From Oscillospiraceae bacterium (lineage in GTDB: Bacteria; Bacillota; Clostridia; Oscillospirales; Ruminococcaceae), in contig JAFSHJ010000215.1 of NCBI GenBank assembly GCA_017440425.1, forward strand, positions 1 through 14,096: DNA of 14,096 nucleotides, written 5' to 3'. A program made the position numbers and the translations under genes. Positions 7,101 to 14,096 of the stretch are shown here, piece after piece; position 1 is the stretch's first letter, and the number at the start of each line of letters is the position of its first letter. Under the pieces are notes generated by a model. It searched no databases. It was not told the DNA's origin and saw only the letters and a program-made list of their open reading frames with translations.

Positions 7101-7661
7101 AAAAGGATGGGAGCGCATAAAATCATAGAGCTTGAACACGGTCTCTTTAAGCTTTCTGTCGCTGCGGCCATCGGAAAGGAGCTCCACAAGGAAGAGGAAA
7201 TTCTCCGATGCATTCTCATATTTTTCGTTAAGATATTCCTCCAGCACATCCTGCCGAAGCTGGAACATCTCCGCTTCGTCCGCAATTCTCACATCTGAGG
7301 GAAGCCCCAGCTTTTCGGTGTTATCCCGTATCAGCTTGAGACAAAATGCGTGCACCGTGCCTATCTGTGCCGATTCCAGCAGCATCTGCTGTTTGCGCAG
7401 ATAATTGTTAGTCTCGTCCTCCCGCAGGATGTCCTCTATTCGCTCCGAAATTCTGCCGCGCATTTCTGCTGCGGCTGCGTTTGAAAAGGTGGCCACCAAA
7501 AGACGGTCTGCGCTGATCGCATCCTCTGCGGCAGTTATCATGGATACCACACGCTCAACAAGCACGGCTGTCTTTCCGCTTCCTGCCGCCGCTCTCACAA
7601 GCAGCGTGCCGCCCCTTGCATATATGGCGTTGCTCTGTGCCTCAGTCCAGTTTCTGCCCAT
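4131..7661 (-). CDS. addA: ATP-dependent helicase/nuclease subunit A
   Basis: AddA is the UvrD-type 3'-5' helicase plus nuclease of the AddAB complex, which resects double-strand breaks and loads RecA. The 1176-aa length is normal. Walker A is AAAGSGKT (24-31) after the Q-motif TEAQSNAI. TFSNAAAAEMRGR is motif Ia (58-70), GTVHAF is 101-106, FVDEYQDT is motif II (398-405), and GDVKQSIYRFR is motif III (427-437). TIHASKGLEFPVVFVP and LYVAMTRARDKL are motifs V and VI. The RecB-family nuclease end has the GIADCVF strand and VVVDYKTD with catalytic Asp1119 and Lys1121, then QLELYAKVL. The start is ATG at 7661 with AAAGGAGG upstream. The first 20 nt overlap the end of addB in another frame, suggesting translational coupling. 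The stop is TGA. The gene itself is intact although its partner is interrupted. Confidence 0.96.
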   Translation of the reverse strand: MGRNWTEAQSNAIYARGGTLLVRAAAGSGKTAVLVERVVSMITAAEDAISADRLLVATFSNAAAAEMRGRISERIEDILREDETNNYLRKQQMLLESAQIGTVHAFCLKLIRDNTEKLGLPSDVRIADEAEMFQLRQDVLEEYLNEKYENASENFLFLVELLSDGRSDRKLKETVFKLYDFMRSHPFYEKWLNGVLEFYNEDIPVSENVWGRVVLDYAVTVLSYLLSLAEDSAGLCAEDEKLNKAYSDCFISASTVIKRMLTEAKNKNWDALVKELNEYDLPALKAVRGCENEYLKNQLKKNKDVIADTLKELSAKQFCANSQEFREDIAELRPLVAELFAMTLEYDRLLQKKKQACLLMDFSDMEQYALSLLYDETADGYKLSEIAEECAQKYDAIFVDEYQDTNAAQDMIFKAVSKDEKNIFMVGDVKQSIYRFRQAMPEIFISKQERFSPFAKGEYPANIVLSKNFRSMPAVLNATNYVFEKLMSKEIGEMEYDGEERLIADENKPKEGAEHLDSVDFTLIETNDESDLNRSYKEASYIAGEIKRMIAEGFVVFDREGPRKVEQRDFAVLLRSKSGRAEHYVKVFTKAGLSVNAEGSGDFFSLPEVSLVLSMLKVLDNPLSDIALTAVLMSEMFGFEPSDMARIRMAKSRTPLFACMSILAGQGDEKCVAALKMISGLRLVAATLSTDVLIRRIYDVTDLLSVMAGEDNGAERTSNLLRLIKIAAEYESRSSAGLGGFLRYVERIREDGIGAKQSAAASGGNSVSIMTIHASKGLEFPVVFVPENSKNFNKMDMREKTLLHSKLGFGCIRRNRANGTQFTTVPHEALKLAHEAEMMSEELRVLYVAMTRARDKLIMTAAMDNVQKKIEAAALGLKEDTIFPYLVRKAGSVAEWMMRALLLHPDGKPLRDKVEGFNLPISPDKGGSRWKVKTVSFSEEAEEEETELEAAPSDKEVVEKIKERAKQSYKYDYAVSIPNKMSVSELSHSEHKRDFGRIPAFERDNALTPAQRGTALHTFMQFADYALAEKDPQAELERLVTCGYITAAQRDAIDAEHITAFFSSRLYDRMRAADEMHREFKFLYNEKASELGFEGDDTVTIQGIADCVFAENGHLVVVDYKTDRVKTGAELVERYRKQLELYAKVLAQSFDMPVGETVIYSLCLDSEITVAKNVGL

Positions 7662-9363
7662 CTTCTGCGCCTCCTTTCTCCTGTGTTTCGCCGTCTATAG
7701 CTGAATAAAAATCGTTTTTGCTCTTTATCGCCAGCATATCACGCTCGGGACTGTCCGCTGTTCTGCGGCAGATATCGGAATAATCGCAGAAATCGCAGGC
7801 AAGGTGACTGCCGCTGTTCATCGGCAAGGCGCAAACCTCACCGTCCGAAAGCGCCTGCGCCATATCTGTTATAAGTCCGTCTATATGGCGGCAGATCTTT
7901 CCCATCTCCTCCGCAGTTGCCAGATAGGGCGAGACCTCCGCACGGTAGAGCGTGCCGTTTTTGCTGAAGCTTGCAGGGATAAACTTGCCGCTGTGGTCTC
8001 TGTCCATTCCCGTTATCGCTTCCATATCGTTGAGCAGCAAGCCGTTCATTTTGTAGTGCTTTCTGCTCTTTTCAACAATTTCCTCCTCCGAATCCTTGCG
8101 CTCCACCGATATCACAGAGCCATCTGCAGGCAGATAAAGCACGCCTGCCGGAATTGCATCCGCAAGCACGCCGCTGCCCTGACGCTGGATGGAGAACAGA
8201 TAGATGAGCATCTGCATATTGAGCCCGTAGTAGACATCTGCCAGGTTGAATTTTTTGCCGCCGGATTTGTAGTCCACTACTCTCACATACCGCTTGCCGT
8301 CCTTTTCCATCACGTCAACACGGTCGACATAGCCCTCCACCACGACCTCCGTGCCTTCTTTGGTATAGAGCTTCACCGATTTAACCTGCGGGCTGTTCTC
8401 TTTTATTGCAAGCTCAAATGCCGCAGGAACAAAATCGCTGTTTTCAAACTCATCGCCGATCCTGCGCAGCAGACGGATAATGCCGTCCTTAAGACGCTCG
8501 TAGAGATAGACGAATCTGGCGGTTTTTTCAACGCTGCCGCCAAGATTTTCTTCAAGATATCCGCTCAAAAGCTGCTCGACCTGATTTTTAAGCTCGCCAA
8601 ATTCAATTACTGCCAACTCTTTCGGCTGATGTGCTGCAAGCATATTTTCCAGCACGTGGTGGATGAGCGTTCCCGTCTCCAGCGGCGACATCTCTGCCTT
8701 GCGCTTCTTTTTAAGACGCAGACAGTCATAGCAGAAATATTTGAACCTGCAATCGAAATATCTCTCCACGTTGGAGGGAGCCAACCGCAGCTTTTTGCCG
8801 ATGAGCTTCTGCGCCGTCTCTTTATCCGCTATTTTGAAGTTCTGCGGTTTGAAAACACCGTCAAGATGCCTTGTTCTGCCTGCAAACTCCGCCTCCGTGA
8901 GCAGATATTCCCTGAGGGATGAGATGAACTGCGAGCTCTTGTCTCTTCTGCCTGCCGCATAAATTTCAAAGGCGGTGGCATTGTTCCAAATATCCTCCGC
9001 AGCGTTTTTCACGGCGGTGTTCTCCACCGTGACCGACGGGAATATGCCCGTTATCTGCCTTATCACCGCCGAGGGCTGCAGCAGTTTGCCCTCCAGCTCC
9101 TGCTTTTTATAGCTGATATACACCCGCTCGGAGGAGCAGGTGACCGCATTATACAAAAACAGCCGTTCAAACAGCGGACGGTTATCCCATTGCTCCGCAA
9201 TATCGATGCCGCATTTGGAGAGCTCGCGGCGGTCTTCCGCTGTGAGGATGCCGCTTTGATCGTAAACCGCAGGGAATTCACCGTCGTTCACGCCAACCAC
9301 GAACACCGCTTTGACCGTTCCCGTTCTTATTCTGTCGGCAGCACCCACTATAACCTGATCCAC
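7642..9363 (-). CDS. addB: AddB C-terminal portion (helicase remnant, nuclease and iron-sulfur domain), downstream of the in-frame stops
   Basis: This 573-codon stretch continues the addB frame after the stops. GTG at 9363 is the first conventional start codon in it, but no Shine-Dalgarno sequence stands at proper distance, so independent translation is doubtful. The similarity starts earlier, at 9519, directly after the second TAG (FAVELEPLWEL...). The stretch contains VIVGAADRIR, FVVGVNDGEFP, the RecB-type nuclease VVDYKSGG (Asp and Lys at local 365 and 367), and the four-cysteine iron-sulfur staple: Cys205 in YFDCRFKYF and Cys523-x2-Cys526-x5-Cys532 near the end. All residues for a working AddB nuclease domain are preserved, which argues that the interruption is recent or an artefact. 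It ends in TGA at 7642, overlapping the addA start by 20 nt. Confidence 0.75.
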   Translation of the reverse strand: MDQVIVGAADRIRTGTVKAVFVVGVNDGEFPAVYDQSGILTAEDRRELSKCGIDIAEQWDNRPLFERLFLYNAVTCSSERVYISYKKQELEGKLLQPSAVIRQITGIFPSVTVENTAVKNAAEDIWNNATAFEIYAAGRRDKSSQFISSLREYLLTEAEFAGRTRHLDGVFKPQNFKIADKETAQKLIGKKLRLAPSNVERYFDCRFKYFCYDCLRLKKKRKAEMSPLETGTLIHHVLENMLAAHQPKELAVIEFGELKNQVEQLLSGYLEENLGGSVEKTARFVYLYERLKDGIIRLLRRIGDEFENSDFVPAAFELAIKENSPQVKSVKLYTKEGTEVVVEGYVDRVDVMEKDGKRYVRVVDYKSGGKKFNLADVYYGLNMQMLIYLFSIQRQGSGVLADAIPAGVLYLPADGSVISVERKDSEEEIVEKSRKHYKMNGLLLNDMEAITGMDRDHSGKFIPASFSKNGTLYRAEVSPYLATAEEMGKICRHIDGLITDMAQALSDGEVCALPMNSGSHLACDFCDYSDICRRTADSPERDMLAIKSKNDFYSAIDGETQEKGGAEDGQKLD

Positions 9364-9519
9364 CGTGTGCGGAATGGCTGCGATATCCGCCTTTGCCGCC
9401 GCCAGACGGAACAGCTCCGCAAAGCGTTTTTGCGGCAGGCAGACACCCTTCAGCGTAACCGCAAATTGCTCCAGCAGCGAAACGGTGAGCTCCCAAAGGG
9501 GTTCCAGCTCGACTGCAAA

Positions 9520-9525
9520 CTACTA
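9520..9525 (-). other. Tandem in-frame amber codons inside addB
   Basis: The minus strand reads GTA TAG TAG TTT across 9528-9517. Both TAGs are in the addB frame, between ...QQYEDIGV and FAVELEPLW. The immediate context GATATAGGCGTATAGTAG contains an imperfect repetition of TATAG, as slippage or a small duplication might leave. Confidence 0.9.
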
Positions 9526-11058
9526 TACGCCTATATCTTCATACTGCTGTGCCAGCTTTTCCAGCTGTTCACTTATCTCAAGGCGTTTGAGATAGGCATA
9601 TACCGCAACGGCAAAGCCCTCACCGTCACAGCCTTCCACGGCTTCACGCAGCTTTTCCAGCGGAGAGATGAGTCTGTGACGCAGAGCATTTATCTCTTCC
9701 AGCCGTGCTTTGCTATCCTCTCTGCCTCCCTCAAAACCAAATGGGTCTTCGGTGAAATCCCGCTTCCATCTGCCGCCGTTTATGCCCCAAATGTAGACAT
9801 AGTCCTCCAGCTTGCCGATCTCTTCCACATCAAGACCTGCCAGGCCGGTTTTGGCAAGGCGCATCAGCAGTTCGGAGGAATATCCTTCCGCTGCCGTTCT
9901 CACCGCGCAGATCATCAGCGTTATCAGCGGTTTGGAGGCTATTGCCGTGCGTTTATCAAAGAAAAACGGAATGCTGTATTTTTTGAACGCAGCGCTGACC
10001 GCATCGCCGTAGGCTGCAGCATTTCTCGCTATTACAGCAATATCTTTATATCTGTAGCCGTTTTCCGCAACCAGTTTTCTTATCTCTGCTGCGGCAAATT
10101 CAAACTCATCGTAGCAGTTTTGGGCTGCCACAAGCTTTATACCTTTCGCCTCGCCGTTATATCTGACCTGCTTTGCACGCAGCAGATTCTGCTCAAGATG
10201 GGCAAGGGTGGGCTCCAAAAAACGTCTGCCCGCTCTGCACACCTCGGGAGCCGCCACCTGCACTCCCTCTTTTCTTGCTTTTCGAATCAGCTTTTGCGCC
10301 GTCTTCTGCACAATGGAGAAAAGTCCGCAGCCATCCAGTTCGTCATAGATACTGTCGCATTCCAATGCAACCGTGACACTTTCGGCGCCGCTTATCATAT
10401 ATTCCAGCATCAAAAACTCGTCTGCTGTGAAATCGTTAAAGGAATCGATGTATATTTTTTTGCCTTCAAAAAAGTTATCCTCTGCCAAAAAGCGGCAGGC
10501 TCTCACAAGGTCGTCGGCGCTGTCGCTGCCTGCGGCATCCAGCAATGCGCAGTAGGATTCCATTATCAGCGCAAGCTCTTTCACCTTGCTGCCCAAAGTG
10601 GTTTTTTTGCCCTCTGCATCCACCTGCTCTGCCGCATTGCGGAGCATTTCGGCGGTGACGCAGGCATTTTTGAGCTCATCCACCATTGCAACAAGGTCGG
10701 AGACTGCGGAGATGCTGTTGGGATTGGAGGCTTTTTTTGCGTAAAAATCCAGGCTGTCGCTGAGCTGATAAAGTGCCGCGCTCATAATAAACAGCTTGCC
10801 GGTCTCATCTATTACCTCTGCGGAGATGCCGCCGTATTTTTTAAAGACTGCATTTGCAAGGCGCTTGAAGCTGAATACCTCCACCTTTGTCATGAGCTCC
10901 GCACCAATTCTGTCGAAAAGGGTGCGCTCGCTCTCAAAGGAATATTGCTCCGGCACCAGCAGGATCACATTTTTGCCTGCTGTGGCGCAATCTGCGATCT
11001 TCTCATAGACGGCAACGGTTTTTCCGCTTCCCGATGTGCCCAAAATAATCTCCAGCAT
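9523..11058 (-). CDS. addB: AddB N-terminal fragment (Walker A and helicase-like half, 511 aa)
   Basis: This is the stretch that would be translated normally: 511 residues from ATG at 11058 (GGGAG 8 nt upstream) to the first TAG. It begins MLEIILGTSGSGKT (Walker A, 7-14), followed by LLVPEQYSFESER and LMTKVEVFSFKRL, which are characteristic of AddB in Clostridia, then KKIYIDSFNDFTADEF and IAVIARN. In known AddAB structures the AddB N-terminal helicase-like half holds the Chi-recognition region and the nuclease is at the far C-terminus. A product stopping here would keep the former and lose the nuclease and iron-sulfur domain. A strong promoter drives it. Confidence 0.85.
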   Translation of the reverse strand: MLEIILGTSGSGKTVAVYEKIADCATAGKNVILLVPEQYSFESERTLFDRIGAELMTKVEVFSFKRLANAVFKKYGGISAEVIDETGKLFIMSAALYQLSDSLDFYAKKASNPNSISAVSDLVAMVDELKNACVTAEMLRNAAEQVDAEGKKTTLGSKVKELALIMESYCALLDAAGSDSADDLVRACRFLAEDNFFEGKKIYIDSFNDFTADEFLMLEYMISGAESVTVALECDSIYDELDGCGLFSIVQKTAQKLIRKARKEGVQVAAPEVCRAGRRFLEPTLAHLEQNLLRAKQVRYNGEAKGIKLVAAQNCYDEFEFAAAEIRKLVAENGYRYKDIAVIARNAAAYGDAVSAAFKKYSIPFFFDKRTAIASKPLITLMICAVRTAAEGYSSELLMRLAKTGLAGLDVEEIGKLEDYVYIWGINGGRWKRDFTEDPFGFEGGREDSKARLEEINALRHRLISPLEKLREAVEGCDGEGFAVAVYAYLKRLEISEQLEKLAQQYEDIGV

Positions 11059-11095
11059 TGAAAAATCTCCCGTAAAATTACTTGCTTATAAAATA

Positions 11096-11124
11096 ATTAT
11101 ATACAATCCCACCCCACTTTTCAA
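11096..11124 (-). promoter_or_regulatory. addBA promoter (-35 TTGAAA, -10 TATAAT)
   Basis: The minus strand has TTGAAA (11124-11119), a 17-bp spacer and TATAAT (11101-11096). The leader is about 30 nt, with GGGAG before the addB ATG. It lies divergent to the flippase promoter in the same 129-bp gap. Confidence 0.7.
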
Positions 11125-11158
11125 GGATAATCCGCAGCCAGCGCTCATATAAATGAAT

Positions 11159-11164
11159 TATAAT
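11159..11164 (+). promoter_or_regulatory. -10 box of the flippase gene promoter
   Basis: TATAAT at 11159-11164 stands 24 bp before the ATG at 11188. No recognisable -35 occurs at 16-18 bp (AGCCAG at 17 bp), so the promoter may be weak, activator-dependent or read by an alternative sigma factor. The ribosome binding site GGGGAG is only 3 nt from the ATG, with AAGGA farther off. Confidence 0.4.
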
Positions 11165-11187
11165 TTTAAGGACAAAGCGGGGAGAAG

Positions 11188-12753
11188 ATGAGCAGGACAT
11201 TCAAGGGCACAAGGAGTTTTATTTTTAATGCACTTATAATAGCGGCGGTGTCGCTGGTGCTGCGGCTGCTGGACACCTCTTTTTGGGTGTGGTTATCCAA
11301 CCGTCTCGGTCCGCAGGGCGTGGGACTTTACCAGCTGATAACCTCCGTTTACGGCTTTGCCATAACCTTTTCCATATCCGGGCTCAGCTTTGCCGTGACA
11401 CGGGTGGTCTCGGAATCTGCCGCCAAGGGAAAACGGCCTTTCCGTGCCGCAGCGCTCTGTGCTTTGCTCAGCCTTTTCTACAGCGGCACCGCAGCCGCCG
11501 TGCTCTTCTTTTTTGCGGACAAAATCGCCCTGCATCTGCTGGGAGACGGAAGAGCTGCACTTTCACTTAAGGTATTCTCCTTTGCGCTGCCCATAATTGC
11601 CTTCGGCGCCTGCCTGCGGGGATATTTTATTGCCGCCAAAAAGGCGCTGCGCACCGTTGTGGGCGATATTCTGGAGCTTTTTGCGCGGATATCCGCCGTC
11701 ACCTGCTTCATCACGTTTATTATGCCGCCGGATATCGAATATTCCTGCTGTGCGGTGGTCATCGGCACCCTTTGCTCCGAGTTTTGCGCCTTTATCTATT
11801 ATCTCATCTCCTATTTTTACACCAAACGCAGCTGCACGCTCACCCAATCTCCTCCTTACAGCGGAATGCTGCGGGGAATTTTGCGCATCTCTCTCCCCGT
11901 TGCATTTGGCGCTTATCTTCGCTCTGCGCTTGTCACGGCGGAAAACCTGCTCATCCCCCGCGGACTGGAGCTCTTTGGCTTCTCCTCCGCAGATGCGCTG
12001 ACACAATACGGACTTATCAAGGGAATGACGCTGCCGGTGCTCACCTTTCCCTCTGCAATAATCTCTGCCTTTGCAATGCTTCTTGTGCCGGAGGTGGCGG
12101 AGACCAACATAAAAGGCAACAGCGAGCGCATCTCCGCAATGACTCACAAGGCGCTGAAAGCCACGTTTTTGTATTCCATCCTCGCCATGAGTGTGTTTTT
12201 GTTTTACGGAAAAGCCATCGGCGACCTCATCTATCCCCAAACCGATGCAGGAAAATACATATTCATCCTTGCACCCATCATTCCGCTGATATACGTTGAT
12301 TTTGTGGTGGATAGCCTTTTGAAGGCCCTTGACAAGCAGGTGACCTCCCTTAAATTCAACACGGTGGATGCCTTTTTCCGCACGTCGCTGGTGCTGTTTC
12401 TGCTGCCCCACACCGGCACCGTGGGATGGCTGCTGATTTTGTTTGCAGGCTCATCACTTAATGCATTCCTCAGCATCCGCAAGCTGCTGAATGTCAGCGG
12501 CAACAAACTTGACATATCCCGTATGCTGCTCAAACCCGCTCTCTGTTCCCTGACAGCAGCCGCTATCTGTGCCCTTCCCTTCCGCTTGGCGGGAGTCTCC
12601 GCATTATCCGTTTCGCTGTCCGTCATCTCACCAGCGGCAGTATATCTGCTTTTTTTGCTGCTCACCAAAACCCTTGAAAGAGGAGAGCTTTCTGTTATTT
12701 CTTCTCTCCTTCCTTCACGCCGCACAAAACAAAAAGCCTATTCCCACAACTGA
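11188..12753 (+). CDS. SpoVB/MurJ-type lipid-linked oligosaccharide flippase (MOP superfamily)
   Basis: A 521-aa, strongly hydrophobic membrane protein, predicted 12-14 transmembrane helices, of the polysaccharide transporter branch of the MOP/MATE superfamily. The N-terminus has a short basic stretch (MSRTFKGTR), a first helix, then GPQGVGLYQLI (41-51), like the conserved early loop of SpoVB and related flippases. FAVTRVVSE, ENLLIPRGL and the proline-rich helix TLPVLTFPSAII also fit SpoVB-like proteins of Clostridia, whose usual length is about 450-550. Members move undecaprenyl-linked sugars, such as lipid II or spore-cortex precursors, across the membrane; which one here cannot be told. 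It is the only plus-strand gene, monocistronic, with its own terminator after TGA. Alternative: a generic capsule or teichuronic acid exporter. Confidence 0.85.
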   Translation: MSRTFKGTRSFIFNALIIAAVSLVLRLLDTSFWVWLSNRLGPQGVGLYQLITSVYGFAITFSISGLSFAVTRVVSESAAKGKRPFRAAALCALLSLFYSGTAAAVLFFFADKIALHLLGDGRAALSLKVFSFALPIIAFGACLRGYFIAAKKALRTVVGDILELFARISAVTCFITFIMPPDIEYSCCAVVIGTLCSEFCAFIYYLISYFYTKRSCTLTQSPPYSGMLRGILRISLPVAFGAYLRSALVTAENLLIPRGLELFGFSSADALTQYGLIKGMTLPVLTFPSAIISAFAMLLVPEVAETNIKGNSERISAMTHKALKATFLYSILAMSVFLFYGKAIGDLIYPQTDAGKYIFILAPIIPLIYVDFVVDSLLKALDKQVTSLKFNTVDAFFRTSLVLFLLPHTGTVGWLLILFAGSSLNAFLSIRKLLNVSGNKLDISRMLLKPALCSLTAAAICALPFRLAGVSALSVSLSVISPAAVYLLFLLLTKTLERGELSVISSLLPSRRTKQKAYSHN

Positions 12754-12763
12754 ATATTAAAAC

Positions 12764-12805
12764 GGCTCTCCGCAGACTTAACCATACGGAGAGCTTGTTT
12801 TTATT
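12764..12805 (+). terminator. Terminator after the flippase gene, probably bidirectional
   Basis: GCTCTCCG (12765-12772) pairs with CGGAGAGC (12787-12794) across a 14-nt loop, followed by TTGTTTTTATT on the plus strand. On the minus strand the same stem is followed by CGTTTTAATATT, so it could also end the convergent ankyrin-like gene, whose stop is 26 bp away. Confidence 0.75.
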
Positions 12806-12830
12806 ATGGAAATCCCCACCTTGTTTCAAG

Positions 12831-13571
12831 CTAAAACTCGAATTTCCACACTTCACACTTGCTTTTTACATCATAAATTCTGACACCGATTCTATTTGAC
12901 TGAGGGCGCTTTTCATCAAATACATAGTAAAAATCATTCCAGTTTCTAAATTCGTGAATATCATAATTATTATTGGAACATCCGATAAACTCTTGCAGAC
13001 CCTCATCCTCATTAAGCACATGGTCATACGATGCACACAACATTACCACTTTCATCGCACCCGTTAATTCGCAACCCTTGTACTCAGAATTACCATGGAC
13101 TCCCCACTCTACGTATAAATCAAAAATTATATGATCCCACATTTCTGCTGCAGAAACGGCAGACAACCCATTATCCAAAAGCGTTTTCAAGACGCAAAGT
13201 GTATTTTCGTCCACTTTATAAGCCATATTCCACATTGGATTCAAACTATTCTCTTCATCGTATGGAACTTTGGGTTTATCCATATCCATTCCCGATTCGA
13301 GAAATAACTCTGTAATTATCGGTAAGTTATCAGTATTTTCTCTCTGACTCATCTCAAATATAATTCCCCCATAAACATGCTCTAAAAGTCCCCAACCGGA
13401 AACTGCAGTTGCGCCCAGCGGGTCTGCTCCTTGTTTTAACAGCTCTTTAATTGCAGAGACATCGAGACATTCTTTTAAACACTCTTCATACAATCGGTTA
13501 TTAAGGTCAATCTCTTGCTGTGAGTAGGTCCCTTCAAATCGTGCAGTCTGTTCTTTTTCATATTCATTCAC
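12831..13571 (-). CDS. Hypothetical protein with degenerate ankyrin-like repeats
   Basis: About 246 aa from GTG at 13571, chosen because AAGGGAG lies 11 nt upstream; the frame stays open to another GTG at 13634 (267 aa), but that start would sit in the likely promoter. Three similar helical units occur about 42-44 residues apart: VSAIKELLKQGADP (near 38-51), LPIITELFLESGMD (83-96) and NTLCVLKTLLDNGLS (123-137), which look like the second-helix and turn parts of ankyrin repeats. The rest is acidic and rich in aromatic residues. There is no signal peptide or membrane segment. The gene is visibly more AT-rich than addA or addB and ends in TAG. Ankyrin-like proteins bind partners; no enzyme motif is seen and the function is unknown. 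An immunity protein or a recently acquired accessory gene is possible but unproven. Confidence 0.7.
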   Translation of the reverse strand: MNEYEKEQTARFEGTYSQQEIDLNNRLYEECLKECLDVSAIKELLKQGADPLGATAVSGWGLLEHVYGGIIFEMSQRENTDNLPIITELFLESGMDMDKPKVPYDEENSLNPMWNMAYKVDENTLCVLKTLLDNGLSAVSAAEMWDHIIFDLYVEWGVHGNSEYKGCELTGAMKVVMLCASYDHVLNEDEGLQEFIGCSNNNYDIHEFRNWNDFYYVFDEKRPQSNRIGVRIYDVKSKCEVWKFEF

Positions 13572-13686
13572 AATAATTACATCTCCCTTCTTGTAAAATA
13601 TAATACCACACCAAAAGTCCAAAAAAACGGACACCCGTCATCATTATGTTTTTTCATCTTACAAAAACAGCCACAGCAACAACACA

Positions 13687-13731
13687 AAAACCAACGGATA
13701 AGCCTGTTGTTCGGGCTGCTCCGTTGGTTTT
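13687..13731 (-). terminator. Terminator after the partial membrane-anchored gene
   Basis: AAAACCAACGGA (13687-13698) pairs with TCCGTTGGTTTT (13720-13731), with an inner AGCC/GGCT stem (13701-13704 and 13714-13717). On the minus strand it is followed by a U-rich run, TTTTTGTGTTGTTG. It lies about 16 bp past the TAA of the gene ending at 13747 and separates it from the ankyrin-like gene. Confidence 0.75.
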
Positions 13732-13746
13732 GTCTTGAGTTTTAAT

Positions 13747-14096
13747 TTATCTTTTGCGCTTTAAAAAATAGGCTGCAATGCCTGCCGCTGCCTCCAGACA
13801 ATATGCCGCGAGGAAAACGTTATTCCTCATTGCCGTTTTTTCTTTTGCAAGGTACAAATCGTCGTAGGTGGATACCGTTATAGGCAGACCGTCGTCACTT
13901 TCTGCGGGGCTCACCTTATAAACCATATTGTTTCGGTGGATATACTCGCAGACCACCTTTCCCTCTTCCGTGCCGTCGGGGATGACCAGCTTCTCCCGCA
14001 AAGCCTCCTCTTCGCTTATCTCGTTTCCGAACTCGTCATAATATACCGTTCCGCTCTCTTCTCCCTCAACGGGCAAAACCACCGAGAATGAGCCAT
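13747..14096 (-). CDS. Unrecognised protein with a C-terminal membrane anchor (3' part, cut by window edge)
   Basis: The frame is open to the window edge. A GTG at 14082 exists, but the upstream codons (GSFS) read on without a stop and no ribosome binding site is seen there, so the gene most likely begins outside. The visible 115 or so residues are acidic (YYDEFGNEISEEEA) and end in a hydrophobic stretch, NVFLAAYCLEAAAGIAAYFL, followed by KRKR and the stop. That pattern suits a protein whose C-terminus anchors in the membrane with a cytosolic basic tail, leaving the rest outside. There is no LPxTG sorting signal. No family is recognised. It ends in TAA, with a strong terminator after it. Confidence 0.65.
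   Translation of the reverse strand, partial: GSFSVVLPVEGEESGTVYYDEFGNEISEEEALREKLVIPDGTEEGKVVCEYIHRNNMVYKVSPAESDDGLPITVSTYDDLYLAKEKTAMRNNVFLAAYCLEAAAGIAAYFLKRKR

Larger units (their letters stand above)
7642..11058 (-). pseudogene. addB: addB, full-length frame interrupted by two tandem in-frame TAG codons
   Basis: Taken as one frame this encodes 1138 residues, the usual size of AddB, the Chi-recognising helicase-like and nuclease partner of AddA. The two open stretches, 11058-9523 and 9363-7642, are in the same frame; codons 512 and 513 (9525-9520) are both TAG, and homologous-looking coding sequence resumes at the next codon. There is no frameshift. Domains in order: Walker A GTSGSGKT (7-14), SFKRLANAVF and MDELKN helicase-like blocks, the interruption at 512-513, VDQVIVG and GVNDGEFP, Cys770, nuclease VVDYKS (Asp930, Lys932), and Cys1088/1091/1097. 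Typical AddB proteins have a variable segment near this point. The explanation could be a true nonsense event, a sequence error or a very unusual readthrough; TAG ends another gene in this window, so a global code change is unlikely. Confidence 0.85.

Noticed and set aside
5913..7298. A 461-codon plus-strand open frame opposite addA
   Set aside because: It lies entirely within addA, which has all helicase and nuclease motifs; no start signals or family features are seen.
9278..9496. A small 72-codon minus-strand frame bridging the addB interruption in another frame
   Set aside because: The addB frame itself continues directly after the two stops with matching sequence, so no frameshift and no separate peptide are needed.
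9520..9525. Reassignment of TAG to an amino acid, including pyrrolysine, as the explanation for the addB stops
   Set aside because: The ankyrin-like gene at 12831 ends with TAG, no other gene here has an internal TAG, and two such codons in a row in a non-methyltransferase gene make decoding improbable.
9190..11061. A 623-codon open frame on the plus strand, antisense to addB
   Set aside because: It mirrors the addB coding frame, lacks a ribosome binding site, has Cys/His-rich composition typical of antisense reading, and shows no recognisable domain.
13600..13605. TATTAT as -10 box for the ankyrin-like gene
   Set aside because: No acceptable -35 at 16-18 bp and the area is simply AT-rich; too weak to list as a promoter, though it fits the GTG start at 13571 better than the one at 13634.

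Overview
The window looks like chromosomal DNA of a Bacillota bacterium, probably class Clostridia (Oscillospiraceae/Ruminococcaceae-like). This rests on an AddA/AddB-type recombination nuclease instead of RecBCD, a SpoVB-like flippase, strong AGGAGG-type ribosome binding sites, TTGACA/TATAAT-type promoters, and moderate GC in the core genes with AT-rich gaps. The taxonomic call is inference from gene content; no rRNA or other marker is present.

Layout. Nearly everything is on the minus strand, so transcription runs from high to low coordinates. From right to left: a partial membrane-anchored protein cut by the right edge (13747-14096); an AT-rich ankyrin-like gene (12831-13571); the only plus-strand gene, a SpoVB/MurJ-type flippase (11188-12753); then addB (11058-7642) and addA (7661-4131), overlapping by 20 bp; pyrB (4085-3024) with its own promoter and terminator; an HTH-orotate phosphoribosyltransferase-like fusion (2828-1995); a thioredoxin and a Cof-type HAD phosphatase as a two-gene unit (1851-729); and the 5' part of guaA, encoding only the ATP-pyrophosphatase portion of GMP synthase, cut by the left edge (602-1). 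addB and the flippase are divergent from a 129-bp promoter region. No tRNA, rRNA, CRISPR array, insertion sequence or prophage is visible, and no gap exceeds 300 bp.

How the parts relate. addB-addA is a double-strand-break repair operon, but addB carries two consecutive in-frame TAG codons (9520-9525) that split an otherwise full-length 1138-residue reading frame without any frameshift. pyrB and the HTH-OPRT gene next to it are a notable pair. PyrB carries a C-terminal zinc-ribbon tail resembling the zinc domain of the ATCase regulatory chain PyrI. The neighbour joins a Cro/CI-type DNA-binding domain to an OPRT fold that appears to have lost its catalytic lysines. It is a candidate pyrimidine or PRPP-sensing transcription factor, and its promoter and ribosome binding site contain a widely spaced inverted repeat. 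These two genes and the interrupted addB are the best points for a second look.
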